The notes beneath the pieces were generated by a model. The model searched no databases. It was not told the origin of the DNA and saw only the letters and a list, made by a program, of their open reading frames with translations. Made by a program: the position numbers and the translations under genes. This document shows positions 31,949-41,095 of a stretch of DNA of 50,087 bases, piece by piece. Source of the stretch: Collinsella sp. AM17-1 (GTDB lineage Bacteria > Actinomycetota > Coriobacteriia > Coriobacteriales > Coriobacteriaceae); assembly GCF_003470665.1 (NCBI RefSeq), contig NZ_QRJZ01000015.1:1-50087 (forward strand), written 5' to 3'. The number at the start of each line of letters is the position of its first letter. The stretch's first letter is position 1.

Positions 31949-32914
31949 TTATCGCTTCCAAAAATGCAGGATGAGTGTCGTGCGGTTTTGCTGCTCGGTT
32001 TTGACCAGGATGTTGTGGATGTGGGTCTTGACGGTGCCCACGGCAAGGAATAGCTCGTCGGCGATCTCTTGGTTCGATTTGCCCAGCACAACCAGGCGCA
32101 TGACTTCGGTCTCGCGGTTGGAGAGCTTGTAGGCGTTGCGGTAGAAGGGCATCTGCTCTTCGATGTGTCGATCAAGATCGCTGACGTTCTTTTCCTCGGG
32201 TGCCTCCTGCATGCGAATCGAAAGCACGTGATAGGCGTAGATGATCAGCAGAATCGCAAAGTAGCATGCAAAGATGTTCTCGCTAAAGTTGCGCTCGGAT
32301 AAGTATAGCTGCAGCCAGGAGGGTGCCAGGCTCATGGGAACAACAAGGATGTTGTAGAAATCCTCGGCAACGATGCACCCGACCAGAATGGCGCCGATAA
32401 TGAGGTGCTTTCGTTGATTGTTGACGCGCGCCTTAAGCTCGACCTGTGTGCTTTTATGCGCCGTCCAAAAGATATAGAGCCCCACAAATACAAGGAATGC
32501 CTGACGCATCGTGTAGTAGAGCCATTGATGCATGGGGCCGTAGGGGACAGCGACAATGATCAGCAGCTCGCTCAGGAAGAACGTTGCGACGGGAATAACA
32601 AACTGCTTTTTAGAATGCTTATCGAGCAGGTCCATGGCAATCAGCCAAATAAAAGCCTGTGAAGCGGTCGCCACAAGGGTCCGCATTACAGGCATGGTAA
32701 TTGAGTAATAGTCACTGGCCGGAAAACTCTGGTTTTGCAACGTGTATTCAAAAAAGAAGATCTCGGTCATCTCGATGGCATAGCAAATAAAAACGCCGCT
32801 GCCATAGATAAAGAATCGGCGACGGGACGAGGCATAGGCGGCAAGCGAAAGCACTGCCGTCACAATACAGATCACGAGTATCGCTAGGGTATAGAAGAAC
32901 ATCAGAGTGTTCAT
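31949..32914 (-). CDS. Membrane-bound LuxR-type transcriptional regulator
   Basis: A 321-residue one-component regulator with about seven membrane helices (roughly residues 4-26, 36-54, 74-95, 106-124, 134-150, 170-194, 213-235) and a C-terminal LuxR helix-turn-helix (KLSNRETEVMRLVVLGKSNQEIADELFLAVGTVKTHIHNI). The loop before the last helix carries LYLSERNFSENIF, also present in the product at 39788-40780 as WYLSERNISENVL. Such membrane LuxR proteins are numerous in Coriobacteriia; their signals are largely unknown. It is divergent from the putrescine carbamoyltransferase gene across a 330-base region with inverted motifs, so it probably controls the agmatine genes. The ribosome site is weak (GGGACGGTGA). 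Confidence 0.87.
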   Translation of the reverse strand: MNTLMFFYTLAILVICIVTAVLSLAAYASSRRRFFIYGSGVFICYAIEMTEIFFFEYTLQNQSFPASDYYSITMPVMRTLVATASQAFIWLIAMDLLDKHSKKQFVIPVATFFLSELLIIVAVPYGPMHQWLYYTMRQAFLVFVGLYIFWTAHKSTQVELKARVNNQRKHLIIGAILVGCIVAEDFYNILVVPMSLAPSWLQLYLSERNFSENIFACYFAILLIIYAYHVLSIRMQEAPEEKNVSDLDRHIEEQMPFYRNAYKLSNRETEVMRLVVLGKSNQEIADELFLAVGTVKTHIHNILVKTEQQNRTTLILHFWKR

Positions 32915-33031
32915 CTGTCACCGTCCCATCTCATTTAATCTATGGCAAAGCCCTGTATGCTTTGTGGGGTATAGACGTCTCAACCCTTCGTTTCATTGCG
33001 GATTAGGCGCCGAGATACAGCATAGCCGTAT

Positions 33032-33121
33032 ACCGTTCGCGGTTCTAGATAGTAAACCCCCTGCAAGCCCGCTACCTGCGGGTTTATATTGGTTTAGAGG
33101 AGGTGTAACTCCGTGAACGGT
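33032..33121. promoter_or_regulatory. Inverted motif pair and hairpin in the luxR/ptcA promoter region
   Basis: ACCGTTCGC (33032) and GTGAACGGT (33113) are inverted copies of the ACCGTTCAC motif seen upstream of gatA/deoR and lacF. Between them, TAAACCC and GGGTTTA can pair around CTGCAAGCCCGCTACCTG. AGAGGAGGTG at about 33096 is not followed by a usable start. Confidence 0.45.
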
Positions 33122-33244
33122 CTTTAATCCCGAATAAACTAGGTAAAAATTGCATACGGGTGAATGATGGTCTTGTCAACACGAGGCGTGATGTACGAGC
33201 GCCTCATAGTAATAGTCGGCAAGACCGGCAGAAAGGAAATCGAC

Positions 33245-34318
33245 ATGGCACTGCCTAAGGATTTCATCGACACCAACGACTTCACCAAAGAGCAGATTCT
33301 GGCTATCGAGGATCTTGGCCTGGCAATGAAGAAGGCCATCAAGGTTGACGGTTATTATCCGCACCTGCTCCGCAACAAGAGCCTTGGCATGATCTTCCAG
33401 CAGGTCTCCACCCGCACCCGTCTTTCCTTCGAGACCGCTATGACCGACCTCGGCGGCCATGCTCAGTTCTATGGCCCTGGCACCATCCAGCTCGGCGGTC
33501 ACGAGTCCCTGGGCGACACCGCTCGCGTTATGGGCTCGTTGCTCGACATCATGATGGCTCGCGTTGACCGTCACAAGGACGTCGTCGGCCTCGCCGAGGG
33601 CTCCGCTGTTCCCGTCATCAATGGCATGTCCGAGTTCAACCATCCCACGCAGGAGATGGGCGACCTCATGACCATGCTCGAGAACCTCCCCGAGGGCAAG
33701 AAGATCGAGGACTGCACCCTGGCCTTCATCGGCGACGCCACCCAGGTCTGCGTCTCCCTCATGTTCATCGCCTCCAAGGTCGGCATGAAGTTTGTCCAGT
33801 TTGGACCTAAGGGCCACCAGATCCCCGACGGCGGCCTGCACGTTGGCACCGTTGAGGAGCGCGCCGAGTTCGGCAAGCAGATGATGGCCATCGCCGAGGA
33901 GAACTGCAAGGTCTCCGGCGGCTCCGTCGTCATCTCCGATGACATCGAGTGCATCAAGGGCGCCGACTTCATCTACACCGACGTGTGGTATGGCCTGTAC
34001 GACGAGGAGGTCTCGGGCGAGAACTACATGGACGTGTTCTACCCCAAGTATCAGGTCACCATGGACATGATGAACTTCGCCGGCCCCAGCTCCAAGTTCA
34101 TGCACTGCCTGCCGGCCACCCGCAATGAGGAAGTCGTCGACGAGGTCATGGACGATCCCGAGCGCTCCCTGTGCTGGGTCGAGGCCGAGAACCGCAAGCA
34201 CTCCATCCGTGCTCTCCTTGCCGCCCTGGGCAAGCGCACTCCGCTCAACGACGAGGGTGTCGAGTACTCCGCCAAGGCTGAGCTCCACGCCGCTCTCGAG
34301 GCTCTCGAGCAGCTCTAA
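33245..34318 (+). CDS. ptcA: Putrescine carbamoyltransferase
   Basis: Catalyses phosphorolysis of N-carbamoylputrescine to putrescine and carbamoyl phosphate in the agmatine deiminase pathway. The 357-residue protein is of the ornithine/aspartate transcarbamylase family: carbamoyl-phosphate motif STRTR with the preceding GMIFQQ, the HPTQ motif in [12 protein letters not shown], and [16 protein letters not shown]. Wording such as [39 protein letters not shown] and YPKYQV matches putrescine rather than ornithine enzymes. AAAGGAAA precedes ATG 33245. It heads a same-strand cluster with an antiporter-like permease and agmatine deiminase. The carbamate kinase that would make ATP is not in the window. 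Confidence 0.9.
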   Translation: MALPKDFIDTNDFTKEQILAIEDLGLAMKKAIKVDGYYPHLLRNKSLGMIFQQVSTRTRLSFETAMTDLGGHAQFYGPGTIQLGGHESLGDTARVMGSLLDIMMARVDRHKDVVGLAEGSAVPVINGMSEFNHPTQEMGDLMTMLENLPEGKKIEDCTLAFIGDATQVCVSLMFIASKVGMKFVQFGPKGHQIPDGGLHVGTVEERAEFGKQMMAIAEENCKVSGGSVVISDDIECIKGADFIYTDVWYGLYDEEVSGENYMDVFYPKYQVTMDMMNFAGPSSKFMHCLPATRNEEVVDEVMDDPERSLCWVEAENRKHSIRALLAALGKRTPLNDEGVEYSAKAELHAALEALEQL

Positions 34319-34450
34319 GCCTTAAGCCTGCTAAACGCACGTTTGCGGGCGGCGGATGCTCGTCTCCTGTCGCCCGCTCACCGAGGCTCAAGCAATTGCC
34401 TTAGTACCTTGGGCCTCGGATCTGTCCAAGACTGAGCGAAGGAGCTCATC

Positions 34451-35890
34451 ATGAGCGACGGAAAGAAAAAGCTTTCCTTCTTGACGGTCATTTCGACCAT
34501 CATCTGCGTCGTCTTCGTTTGCGAGGCCGCCGCTCCTGCTGCTGCCATTGGCAACCAGCAGTTCTTCTGGTGGATCTTCCTGATCCTGACCTTCCTGCTT
34601 CCCTACGGCATGGTTGTCGCCGAGCTCGGTACCACCTATGACGGCGAGGGCGGCATTTACGACTGGGTACGCGATGGCCTGGGCGACAAGTGGGGCGCCC
34701 GCATTTCGTACTACTACTGGGTCAACTACCCGCTGTGGATCGCCTCGCTGGCTACCATGTTCCCCGACATCCTGGGCATGGTCTTTGGCGTCGAGTTCAA
34801 CCTAATCGCCAAGATGGGTATCGAACTTGCCTTTGTGTGGATCGTCTACCTTATGGGGCGCTCCAAGGCGGCCGACTCCGAGTGGGTCCTTAACGGAGGC
34901 GCTATCATCAAGGTCGCCGTTGCCGTTATCGTCGGCGCTCTGGGCATTTGGTATGCCATGGAGAACGGTTTTGCGAACGACATGTCCGCTGCCACCTTCC
35001 TGCCCGAACTCACCAACACCAACGCTCTTGGCTATCTGTCGATCATCATCTTTAACTTCATGGGCTTCGAGGTCATCTGCACCATGACCGATGACATGGC
35101 CGATCCCGCTCGCGATATTCCCAAGGCTATCATTGTCGGTGGCGTGGCTATTGCCGTCATCTACCTGTTCGCTGGCTTCGGCATCGGCGCCGCTGTGCCG
35201 GCCGACTCCATCGACCCCGACTACGGCATGATCGTCGCAGTCCAGACCATGGTGGGCGACTCCATGATCTTCAAGGTCATCTGCATCGCCTTCCTGATCA
35301 CCCTGTTCGCTAACATGGCTGCTTGGTCCTTCGGCGTCAACTCCGTCGCTCGCTACGCTGCCGAGCACGGCAACATGCCCAAGGTCTTCGCCTCGATGAT
35401 CTCCGAGGACGACATGCCCAACGGCGCCAACCTGGTCAACGCCGTCGTTGCCTCCCTGGTGCTGTGCCTGCAGCTCGTTCCCATCGACGCCATCTCCAAC
35501 GGTGTCTTCTGGATGCTCTTCGGCACCTCCGTCGTCTTCCTGCTGCTCACCTACATCCCGATGTTCCCGGCGTTCCTCAACCTTCGTAAGAACGACCCGA
35601 ACCGTGAACGCATCTTCACGTTCCCGTTTAAGGGCGCCATGATGAAGGTCATGCTGGCCATCCCCTGCATCGAGCTGATCCTGGCCATCGTTGCAACGCT
35701 GGTGCCGCTCTCTGCCGCTGAAATTGGCGACAAGCTCCCGATGATCGTTATCTTCATCGTGCTTATGCTCATCGGCGAGGTTGTCCGCGTCGTCAGCGCT
35801 AAGGGCCGCGAGACCGAGTACAAGGGCCTCACTCCCGAGCTGGCAGCTCAGCGTCTCGCTGAGGAGGCCGCCGAGGCCGAGGAGAACTAG
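34451..35890 (+). CDS. APC-family amine permease (agmatine/putrescine antiporter candidate)
   Basis: Membrane transporter of 479 residues with about 12 helices of the amino acid-polyamine-organocation family. Family marks are the first helix region VCEAAAPAAAIGNQQFFWW, YGMVVAELGTTYDGEGGIYDWVRDGLGDKWG, NFMGFEVICTMTDDM and NMAAWSFGVNSVARYAA. Placement between putrescine carbamoyltransferase and agmatine deiminase makes agmatine uptake in exchange for putrescine the likely role (AguD-like). AAGGAG precedes the ATG. A highly similar permease is at 38022-39431. The C-terminus is acidic and Ala/Glu-rich. The substrate is inferred from context. Confidence 0.88.
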   Translation: MSDGKKKLSFLTVISTIICVVFVCEAAAPAAAIGNQQFFWWIFLILTFLLPYGMVVAELGTTYDGEGGIYDWVRDGLGDKWGARISYYYWVNYPLWIASLATMFPDILGMVFGVEFNLIAKMGIELAFVWIVYLMGRSKAADSEWVLNGGAIIKVAVAVIVGALGIWYAMENGFANDMSAATFLPELTNTNALGYLSIIIFNFMGFEVICTMTDDMADPARDIPKAIIVGGVAIAVIYLFAGFGIGAAVPADSIDPDYGMIVAVQTMVGDSMIFKVICIAFLITLFANMAAWSFGVNSVARYAAEHGNMPKVFASMISEDDMPNGANLVNAVVASLVLCLQLVPIDAISNGVFWMLFGTSVVFLLLTYIPMFPAFLNLRKNDPNRERIFTFPFKGAMMKVMLAIPCIELILAIVATLVPLSAAEIGDKLPMIVIFIVLMLIGEVVRVVSAKGRETEYKGLTPELAAQRLAEEAAEAEEN

Positions 35891-36176
35891 AGCACCCGGA
35901 TTCGGGGCTCCAACCCTCCTCATCTGCTAACCATTCCTTGGGGCGGGTGCGAGCGATAGCTCCGGTAACCACCGCCCGCCCCAACCTCTCTCTTTCGTAT
36001 CCTTCGTGCGTATGTCTCCGCGCACTTGGCTACGTCGTCGCTCGCCGGTGCGACTCCGTGAAAACTGGCATCGGGCGCCCCGACCTTTGCCGGGGGACGG
36101 GCGCCCACTATCTCTTGGTTTTAGGCCGCGGGTAACCCGCCCGCGGCAAGCGATCGTTCGATTTGGAGGAAATCTT

Positions 36177-37382
36177 ATGCGTACGATCACCGAGTCCGAG
36201 TCCACCCCCAGGGCCGACGGCTTCTTTATGCCTGCTGAGTTTGCCCCGCAGGATCGCGTGTGGATGGGCTGGCCCCACCGCACCGACACCTGGGCCCACG
36301 GCGCCAAGCCGGCTCAGAAGCAGTATGCCGCCATCGCCCGCGCCATCGCCGAGTTCACCCCGGTCACCATGTGCGCCAACCAGGCCGACTACGCCAACTG
36401 CAAGGCCGTCTTCGAGAATGACGAAAACGTCACCGTTATCGAGATGACCACCGACGACGCTTGGTTCCGCGACACCGCCGCCACCTACGTCATCAACGGC
36501 AAGGGCGAGAAGCGCGCCAACCACTGGCACTTCAACGCCTACGGCGGTCTCGTCGACGGCCTTTATTTCCCGTGGGACAAGGACGAGCAGATCGCCCTTA
36601 AGATGGCCGAGCTCTCCGGCTGCCGTCGCTATCGTCCCGACGACATGATCCTCGAGGGCGGCTCCATCACCGTCGACGGCGAGGGCACCCTTGTCGTGAC
36701 CGACCAGTGCCTGCTTTCCCCGGGCCGCACCTGCTCTGCGGTTCTGGAGGAGGAAGAGGATCCCGAGTCCATCTGGCCCAAGTACCACAAGAAGTTTGAG
36801 CCCTGGAGCGAGGAGCTTCGCGCCTACATGGACGAGCACCTCAAGGATTACCTGGGTGTCGAGAAGGTCATCTGGGTCAAGGAGGGCATCGACCCCGAGG
36901 AGACCAACGGCCACATCGATGACGTCGCCACGTTCATCGCCCCGGGCGTCATGGCCTGCATCTGGACCGACGATCCCGAGTATCCGTTCTACGAGCAGTG
37001 CCACGCTGCCTACGAGACCCTCTCCAACGCCGTTGACGCCAAGGGCCGCAAGATGAAGGTCTACAAGCTCTGCATGCCCGTGAACCCGCTGTTCATGGAC
37101 CAGGCTTCCTGCGACACCATCGACGCCGACGAGAACGCCGAGCCGCGCGTTCCCGACGAGCCGCTGATCGCCTCCTACATGAACTACTTGGTCACCAACC
37201 ACGGCGTTATCGTCCCGCAGTACGGCGACGAGAACGACCAGCTGGCCGTTGACACGCTCCAGAAGATCTATGACGAGGTCTGGGGCGAGGGCGTCTACAA
37301 GTGCGTCGGCGTTCAGTCCGAGCAGGTCGTCTTCGGCGGCGGCAATATCCACTGCATTACGCAGCAGGAGCCCTCGGCGTAA
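36177..37382 (+). CDS. aguA: Agmatine deiminase, long form
   Basis: Hydrolyses agmatine to N-carbamoylputrescine and ammonia. The 401-residue protein has the guanidino-modifying-enzyme fold: WMGWPHRTDTW, DDAWFRDTAATYV, NAYGGLVDGLYFPWDKD, the acid/base pair in EGIDPEETNGHIDDVATF, and the catalytic cysteine at Cys393 in GGGNIHCITQQEP. Compared with the second copy (46950-48071, 373 residues), it has about 26 extra, mostly charged residues after TDQCLL (around residues 180-215). GGAGGA precedes ATG 36177. The 286-base gap from the permease has no gene. Repeat hairpins follow the stop. Confidence 0.93.
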   Translation: MRTITESESTPRADGFFMPAEFAPQDRVWMGWPHRTDTWAHGAKPAQKQYAAIARAIAEFTPVTMCANQADYANCKAVFENDENVTVIEMTTDDAWFRDTAATYVINGKGEKRANHWHFNAYGGLVDGLYFPWDKDEQIALKMAELSGCRRYRPDDMILEGGSITVDGEGTLVVTDQCLLSPGRTCSAVLEEEEDPESIWPKYHKKFEPWSEELRAYMDEHLKDYLGVEKVIWVKEGIDPEETNGHIDDVATFIAPGVMACIWTDDPEYPFYEQCHAAYETLSNAVDAKGRKMKVYKLCMPVNPLFMDQASCDTIDADENAEPRVPDEPLIASYMNYLVTNHGVIVPQYGDENDQLAVDTLQKIYDEVWGEGVYKCVGVQSEQVVFGGGNIHCITQQEPSA

Positions 37383-37383
37383 C

Positions 37384-37581
37384 TCAGGCACGCCACCTTG
37401 GCGTTCACTCGTCGCTTACGTAGCGTCAGTACGCTACGCTCCTCGTTCGCGCCAATCTGGCGCACCTGAGCACGCCGAGTAAACGTCTGGCTTTCCGAGG
37501 CACCCCATCTCGCCGCTCAAACCGTCGCTCGAGTACCAAAGTACGCTTCGCTCCTCTTTCGCGGCGACCTGGGGCACCTCG
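37384..37581. repeat. Two tandem long-hairpin repeats after aguA
   Basis: 37384-37470: ends CTCAGG/CCTGAG with inner GTAGCG/CGCTAC. 37496-37581: ends CGAGG/CCTCG around a module (37499-37579) nearly identical to 14860-14941 after lacB. Both contain GCTCCTCTTTCGCG or GCTCCTCGTTCGCG on the descending arm. They lie directly after coding sequence and have no T-run. Confidence 0.75.
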
Positions 37582-37677
37582 AAAACCCAGTCGATCAATC
37601 GGACAGGTGACGTGTCGTCCCATCTCGGGGCATTGATGGGCTGCTGCTTGATGTCTTGGTCGGTTGGGTTTTCTTTG

Positions 37678-37714
37678 GGCACTCCGTTGCCTCCACATCG
37701 GAGTGCCTTTTTTC
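37678..37714 (+). terminator. Intrinsic terminator between aguA and the second permease
   Basis: GGCACTCCG/CGGAGTGCC with a 12-base loop and TTTTTT. It is about 300 bases after the aguA stop and probably ends the ptcA-permease-aguA transcript. Confidence 0.85.
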
Positions 37715-37721
37715 TTTGATT

Positions 37722-37798
37722 GAATACGCGTCTGGCCTGGGATTTTTTGCGGGTTAGGCCAATTGTTCGCTTGAATTTCCCAGGTCAGACGCGTCTTC
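37722..37798. repeat. 21-bp inverted repeat upstream of the second permease
   Basis: 37722-37742 and 37778-37798 match as inverted repeats at 19 of 21 positions (core ACGCGTCTG/CAGACGCGT with CCTGGGA/TCCCAGG) around a 35-base centre. It could be a regulatory leader structure or dispersed repeat. The rest of 37799-38021 shows no gene. Confidence 0.7.
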
Positions 37799-38021
37799 AA
37801 TTGCCGAAAGTTCCCGGTCGCGAACGCGGCCGTTTTGATCGGAGTATCTATGTACCAGCGTATCGTCATCTACACGCGCCTGTTCCGCGAGCGTTGGTCC
37901 AACAATTGCATCCTCTCCTCTCTTTGGGATGGCACCTGTACCGGTGACGCGGCCTGCAACCCTACCTTGGGCTGCGCCTTCGGTACAGATGCCATCCTTT
38001 TTGCTGTAGGGGGAGCGTGTC

Positions 38022-39431
38022 GTGGCAGGTAAAAAGTTCTCCCTGTTCGAGGTCATCCTCTCGGTTATCTGCGTCGTGTTTACCATTGAGGCGGCGGCTC
38101 CGGCATCTGCCATGGGCAACGTGCAGTTCTTCTGGTGGATCTTCCTTATCATTACGTTTTTGCTTCCCTATGGCCTGGTGGTGGCCGAGCTGGGCACGGC
38201 GTTCGATTCCGAGGGCGGCCTGTACGACTGGGTACGTCTGGGCTTGGGTGACCGTTGGGGTGCCCGCTGTTCCTGGTGCTACTGGGTCAACTTTCCGCTG
38301 TGGGTGGCAAGTATCGCCTGCATGTTCCCCAGTGTCATTAATGCGGTGTGGGGTATCGAGTTTTCACTCGGGATCCGAATTGCCATCGAGATTGCCTTTG
38401 TGTGGGGCGTCACGGTCATGGCAATGCAGCCGGTGGCGGAGGCCGATTGGGTTATGGACGGCGGCGCCGTCATCAAGGTGCTCATTACCGCTGTGGTGGG
38501 AATCGTCGGCATTTGGTTTGCCTGCAATAACGGCTTTGCTAACGACATGTCGCTTAAGACCTTCATTCCAGATCTGGGCGACACCAATTCGTTGACGTAC
38601 CTATCGATTATCCTGTTCAACTTTATGGGCTTCGAAGTGGTCGCGACCTTTGCCAGCACGATGAAGAACCCGTCGCGCGATATCCCCAAGGCGGTTATTG
38701 CCGGTGGCGTGGCCATTGCGGCGATCTACATTATTTGCGGTATCGGCATTGGAGCCGCGGTTCCCACCGAGCAGCTTTCACTCGATTCGGGCATTGTGGA
38801 CGCGGTCGCCGCCATGGTGGGGCGCGCTCACCCGCTGACGATGGTCGTGGGCGTGGCCTTTTTGGTGACGCTGTTCGCCAACATGATCTGCTGGAGCTTT
38901 GGCGTCAACAACGTGGCGAGCTATGCCGCGCGCCATGGCAACATGCCGCGCCCCTTTGCGTTGGTGTCCAAAAAGACCGGCATGCCCAATGGCTCGGCAA
39001 TCATTAACGGTTGTTTTGCCAGCCTGGTACTACTGCTTCAGATTCCGCTGGGCGAGGGCTCCGACGTATTTTGGGTCTTCTTTTCGATGAACGTCGTCTT
39101 TCTGCTCATGAGTTATATCCCGATGTTCCCAGCGTTTTGGCGCCTGCGCAAATATGACGATCGCCCGCGCGTATTCCGCGCGCCCTTCGAGGGTAAGGTG
39201 CTTGCGGTGGCACTTGCGATTCCCGTGGTGGAGCTTGTGCTTTCGATTGTCGCTACGATTGTGCCGCTCAACGGCTCGCCCGCCGAAATGGCAAAGTTGC
39301 CCATTCTCATGGGTGTGGTGATCGCCGTGTTGCTGGGCGAGGTTTCGCGCCTCATATCGCGCCGCGGCCGCAGTGTCGATAATCCCGGCGTTGGTGCAAG
39401 GGGGTCAGGTTACTTTGCACCAAAACAGTAA
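38022..39431 (+). CDS. APC-family amine permease, second copy
   Basis: Membrane transporter of 469 residues with about 12 helices, a close paralogue of the permease at 34451-35890: shared VFxxEAAAPASAxGNxQFFWWIFL, YDWVRLGLGDRWGAR, FNFMGFEV and LFANMICWSFGVNNVASYAA wording. The start is GTG at 38022, preceded by GGGGGAG. It stands alone, with its own upstream inverted repeat and without a deiminase directly after it. It may serve a different amine, amino acid or antiport pair. The last residues (GARGSGYFAPKQ) run into a small convergent gene. Confidence 0.88.
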   Translation: MAGKKFSLFEVILSVICVVFTIEAAAPASAMGNVQFFWWIFLIITFLLPYGLVVAELGTAFDSEGGLYDWVRLGLGDRWGARCSWCYWVNFPLWVASIACMFPSVINAVWGIEFSLGIRIAIEIAFVWGVTVMAMQPVAEADWVMDGGAVIKVLITAVVGIVGIWFACNNGFANDMSLKTFIPDLGDTNSLTYLSIILFNFMGFEVVATFASTMKNPSRDIPKAVIAGGVAIAAIYIICGIGIGAAVPTEQLSLDSGIVDAVAAMVGRAHPLTMVVGVAFLVTLFANMICWSFGVNNVASYAARHGNMPRPFALVSKKTGMPNGSAIINGCFASLVLLLQIPLGEGSDVFWVFFSMNVVFLLMSYIPMFPAFWRLRKYDDRPRVFRAPFEGKVLAVALAIPVVELVLSIVATIVPLNGSPAEMAKLPILMGVVIAVLLGEVSRLISRRGRSVDNPGVGARGSGYFAPKQ

Positions 39432-39467
39432 GCGCCGCGAGTTACGCAGCGCTTGGTGCATCTTGGA

Positions 39468-39659
39468 TTACTGTTCGCGGTGCTCGGGATCGGAAACGAG
39501 CTTAGGCGCAAAGTAGGGGACGTGGCCCAGATAGGGGCAGCTGTCCGAACGCTCTTCGACGACACAGGGGACGTCATTGTAGGTAAGTGAGTCGCACAGG
39601 TGGACGATGGCCTTGGCGGCAGGGGCAACGAGTATTTTGAGCGGTGCGATAGGCGCCAT
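39468..39659 (-). CDS. Small protein of unknown function
   Basis: I do not recognise this 63-residue protein. It begins MAPIAPLKILVAPAAKAIVH and has three cysteines (CDSLTYNDVPC and SDSCPYLG), then ends in a Pro/Lys/Asp-rich tail. AAAGGAG lies five bases before the ATG at 39659; an in-frame ATG five codons upstream would contain that site. It is divergent from the LuxR-type gene at 39788 and convergent with the permease. The good ribosome site and non-repetitive composition favour a real gene, perhaps linked to the regulator. Confidence 0.6.
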   Translation of the reverse strand: MAPIAPLKILVAPAAKAIVHLCDSLTYNDVPCVVEERSDSCPYLGHVPYFAPKLVSDPEHREQ

Positions 39660-39787
39660 GGCATCTCCTTTCATCGGTGAGACACAGCTTGTTTATCTAA
39701 ACGATACAGTACGTTTAATCGGTGAGTCTAATCTTGCGGCAAAGAATCTGTCAACATCCTCACGGCATCTAGACAGGGGAGGCGGGC

Positions 39788-40780
39788 ATGAGTTTCGCGT
39801 TCTATATCTACACCACGATTATCATGGGTGTGGCTCTGGTGACCAGTGCCGTGGCATTGGTGGTTTGGCTCATGACGCGCCGTCGCGACAGCCTGGTGGC
39901 CGCGGCGGGCTTTTTGCTCTACATGCTCGATATGTCGGTCATTTTTTTTGACGAGTACAATCGGCTCAAATACGACTACGCTGTTACCTTTAGCGAGCCG
40001 TTGCAGCACCCCTTGCTGCGCTGCGTGCTCGGTATTGCCATCTATGCCTGCGTGGTACTGTGGATGTTTGCGCGCTTGCGCAAAAGGCCGACGTCGCGCA
40101 TGCTCGGACTTGCTATCGTGCCGTTTTCAATCTTGCAATTGGTGCTGGTGCCTCGCAGCGGTGCTGCCGGAGAGATGCAGCAGTATCTCTTTTGGCTCAC
40201 GCGTGACCTGGGCAATGTAGGATGTCTTGCCTATGCCGCCTGGCATTACCGGCACAGGGCCACGCGTGTTGAGAAACTCGACCTCGACCGCTCAAAGCTC
40301 TTTTGGAAGGTGGCACTCGTTCTTGCGTTTTGCGTAATCGCCGAGGACACCTACATGATTTTGCTCTGTCGCCCCGACTCTCAAAACCCCGTCATCAGCC
40401 TCTTTTTGTGGTATCTGTCCGAGCGCAATATCTCCGAAAACGTGCTGCTCATGGCATGCGCGGTCCAACTCTTTTGCCAGTTTAGCCATATCCTGCGCGT
40501 GTATGCCCGTCATCCGCGTGCCGATGAGGACGTGGCGGCCGAGAGCGCACGCTCTGGGGACGATCTAGCATCACGCGTTGTGATCTATGCCGATGCCCAT
40601 AAGCTGTCGCGGCGCGAGCAGGAGGTGCTCACGCTGGTGCTGAAGGGCAACGACGCCCAAAACATCGCCAGCGAGTTGGTCATCAGCCCTGGCACTGTCA
40701 AGGCGCACTTGCATCGCATCTACGTTAAAAGCGGTGTCTCCAACCGAGATGACCTCATAGATGCCTTTTGGCGTTCCTAG
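39788..40780 (+). CDS. Membrane-bound LuxR-type transcriptional regulator
   Basis: A 330-residue one-component regulator, paralogue of the product at 31949-32914. About seven membrane helices fill the first 235 residues, followed by a linker and a C-terminal LuxR helix-turn-helix (KLSRREQEVLTLVLKGNDAQNIASELVISPGTVKAHLHRIYVKSGV). The loop before the final helix reads WYLSERNISENVL, and AEDTYMILL matches AEDFYNILV in the paralogue. GGGAGGCGGGC precedes the ATG. It lies upstream of an amidohydrolase and a MATE exporter on the same strand, the likely targets. Confidence 0.87.
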   Translation: MSFAFYIYTTIIMGVALVTSAVALVVWLMTRRRDSLVAAAGFLLYMLDMSVIFFDEYNRLKYDYAVTFSEPLQHPLLRCVLGIAIYACVVLWMFARLRKRPTSRMLGLAIVPFSILQLVLVPRSGAAGEMQQYLFWLTRDLGNVGCLAYAAWHYRHRATRVEKLDLDRSKLFWKVALVLAFCVIAEDTYMILLCRPDSQNPVISLFLWYLSERNISENVLLMACAVQLFCQFSHILRVYARHPRADEDVAAESARSGDDLASRVVIYADAHKLSRREQEVLTLVLKGNDAQNIASELVISPGTVKAHLHRIYVKSGVSNRDDLIDAFWRS

Positions 40781-41095
40781 TCCTATTCTTCCTTGCATGC
40801 GGGTCTTGCCGTGTGGGCGGGCACGCCGTTGGGCGTAATGACGCGGTAATAATCTCAGACAATAAACCTGCAGGTAAAGCGTGTAAACCTGCTTAAACTG
40901 ACCGTTTGCGATCCCTGGCCTTGGCACGGATTTGCCCCTGTGTATCAATGGGTGTAGCGCGAAGCCGCGGACGTGGGACAGACGTCCGAGCACGGCTTGT
41001 AGGCACGCGCCGATGCGGGAGCGCTACGCTCCCAACCGAGTGCCCACGCGGGCGGTGCGTCCGCGTTGCAACCAAAGATGCCTGAGGAGGCTCAC
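40781..41095. other. 315-base region between luxR-type gene and amidohydrolase
   Basis: No gene is seen. It contains ACCTGCAGGT (40866-40875) in a context like the ACCGCAGGT motif of the 119-base elements, a second AAACCTGC at about 40885, ACCGTTTGC at 40901 (compare 33032), and a GGGAGCG/CGCTCCC hairpin at about 41018. A promoter with regulator sites is the simplest reading. Confidence 0.45.

Noticed and set aside
33245..34318. Ornithine carbamoyltransferase
   Set aside because: The family is right, but the wording around the substrate sites and the neighbouring agmatine deiminase and antiporter point to putrescine carbamoyltransferase.
37383..38021. RNA gene or riboswitch in the 640-base gap after aguA
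   Set aside because: The gap is accounted for by two repeat hairpins, a terminator and a 21-bp inverted repeat; no tRNA-like fold or known riboswitch core was recognised.
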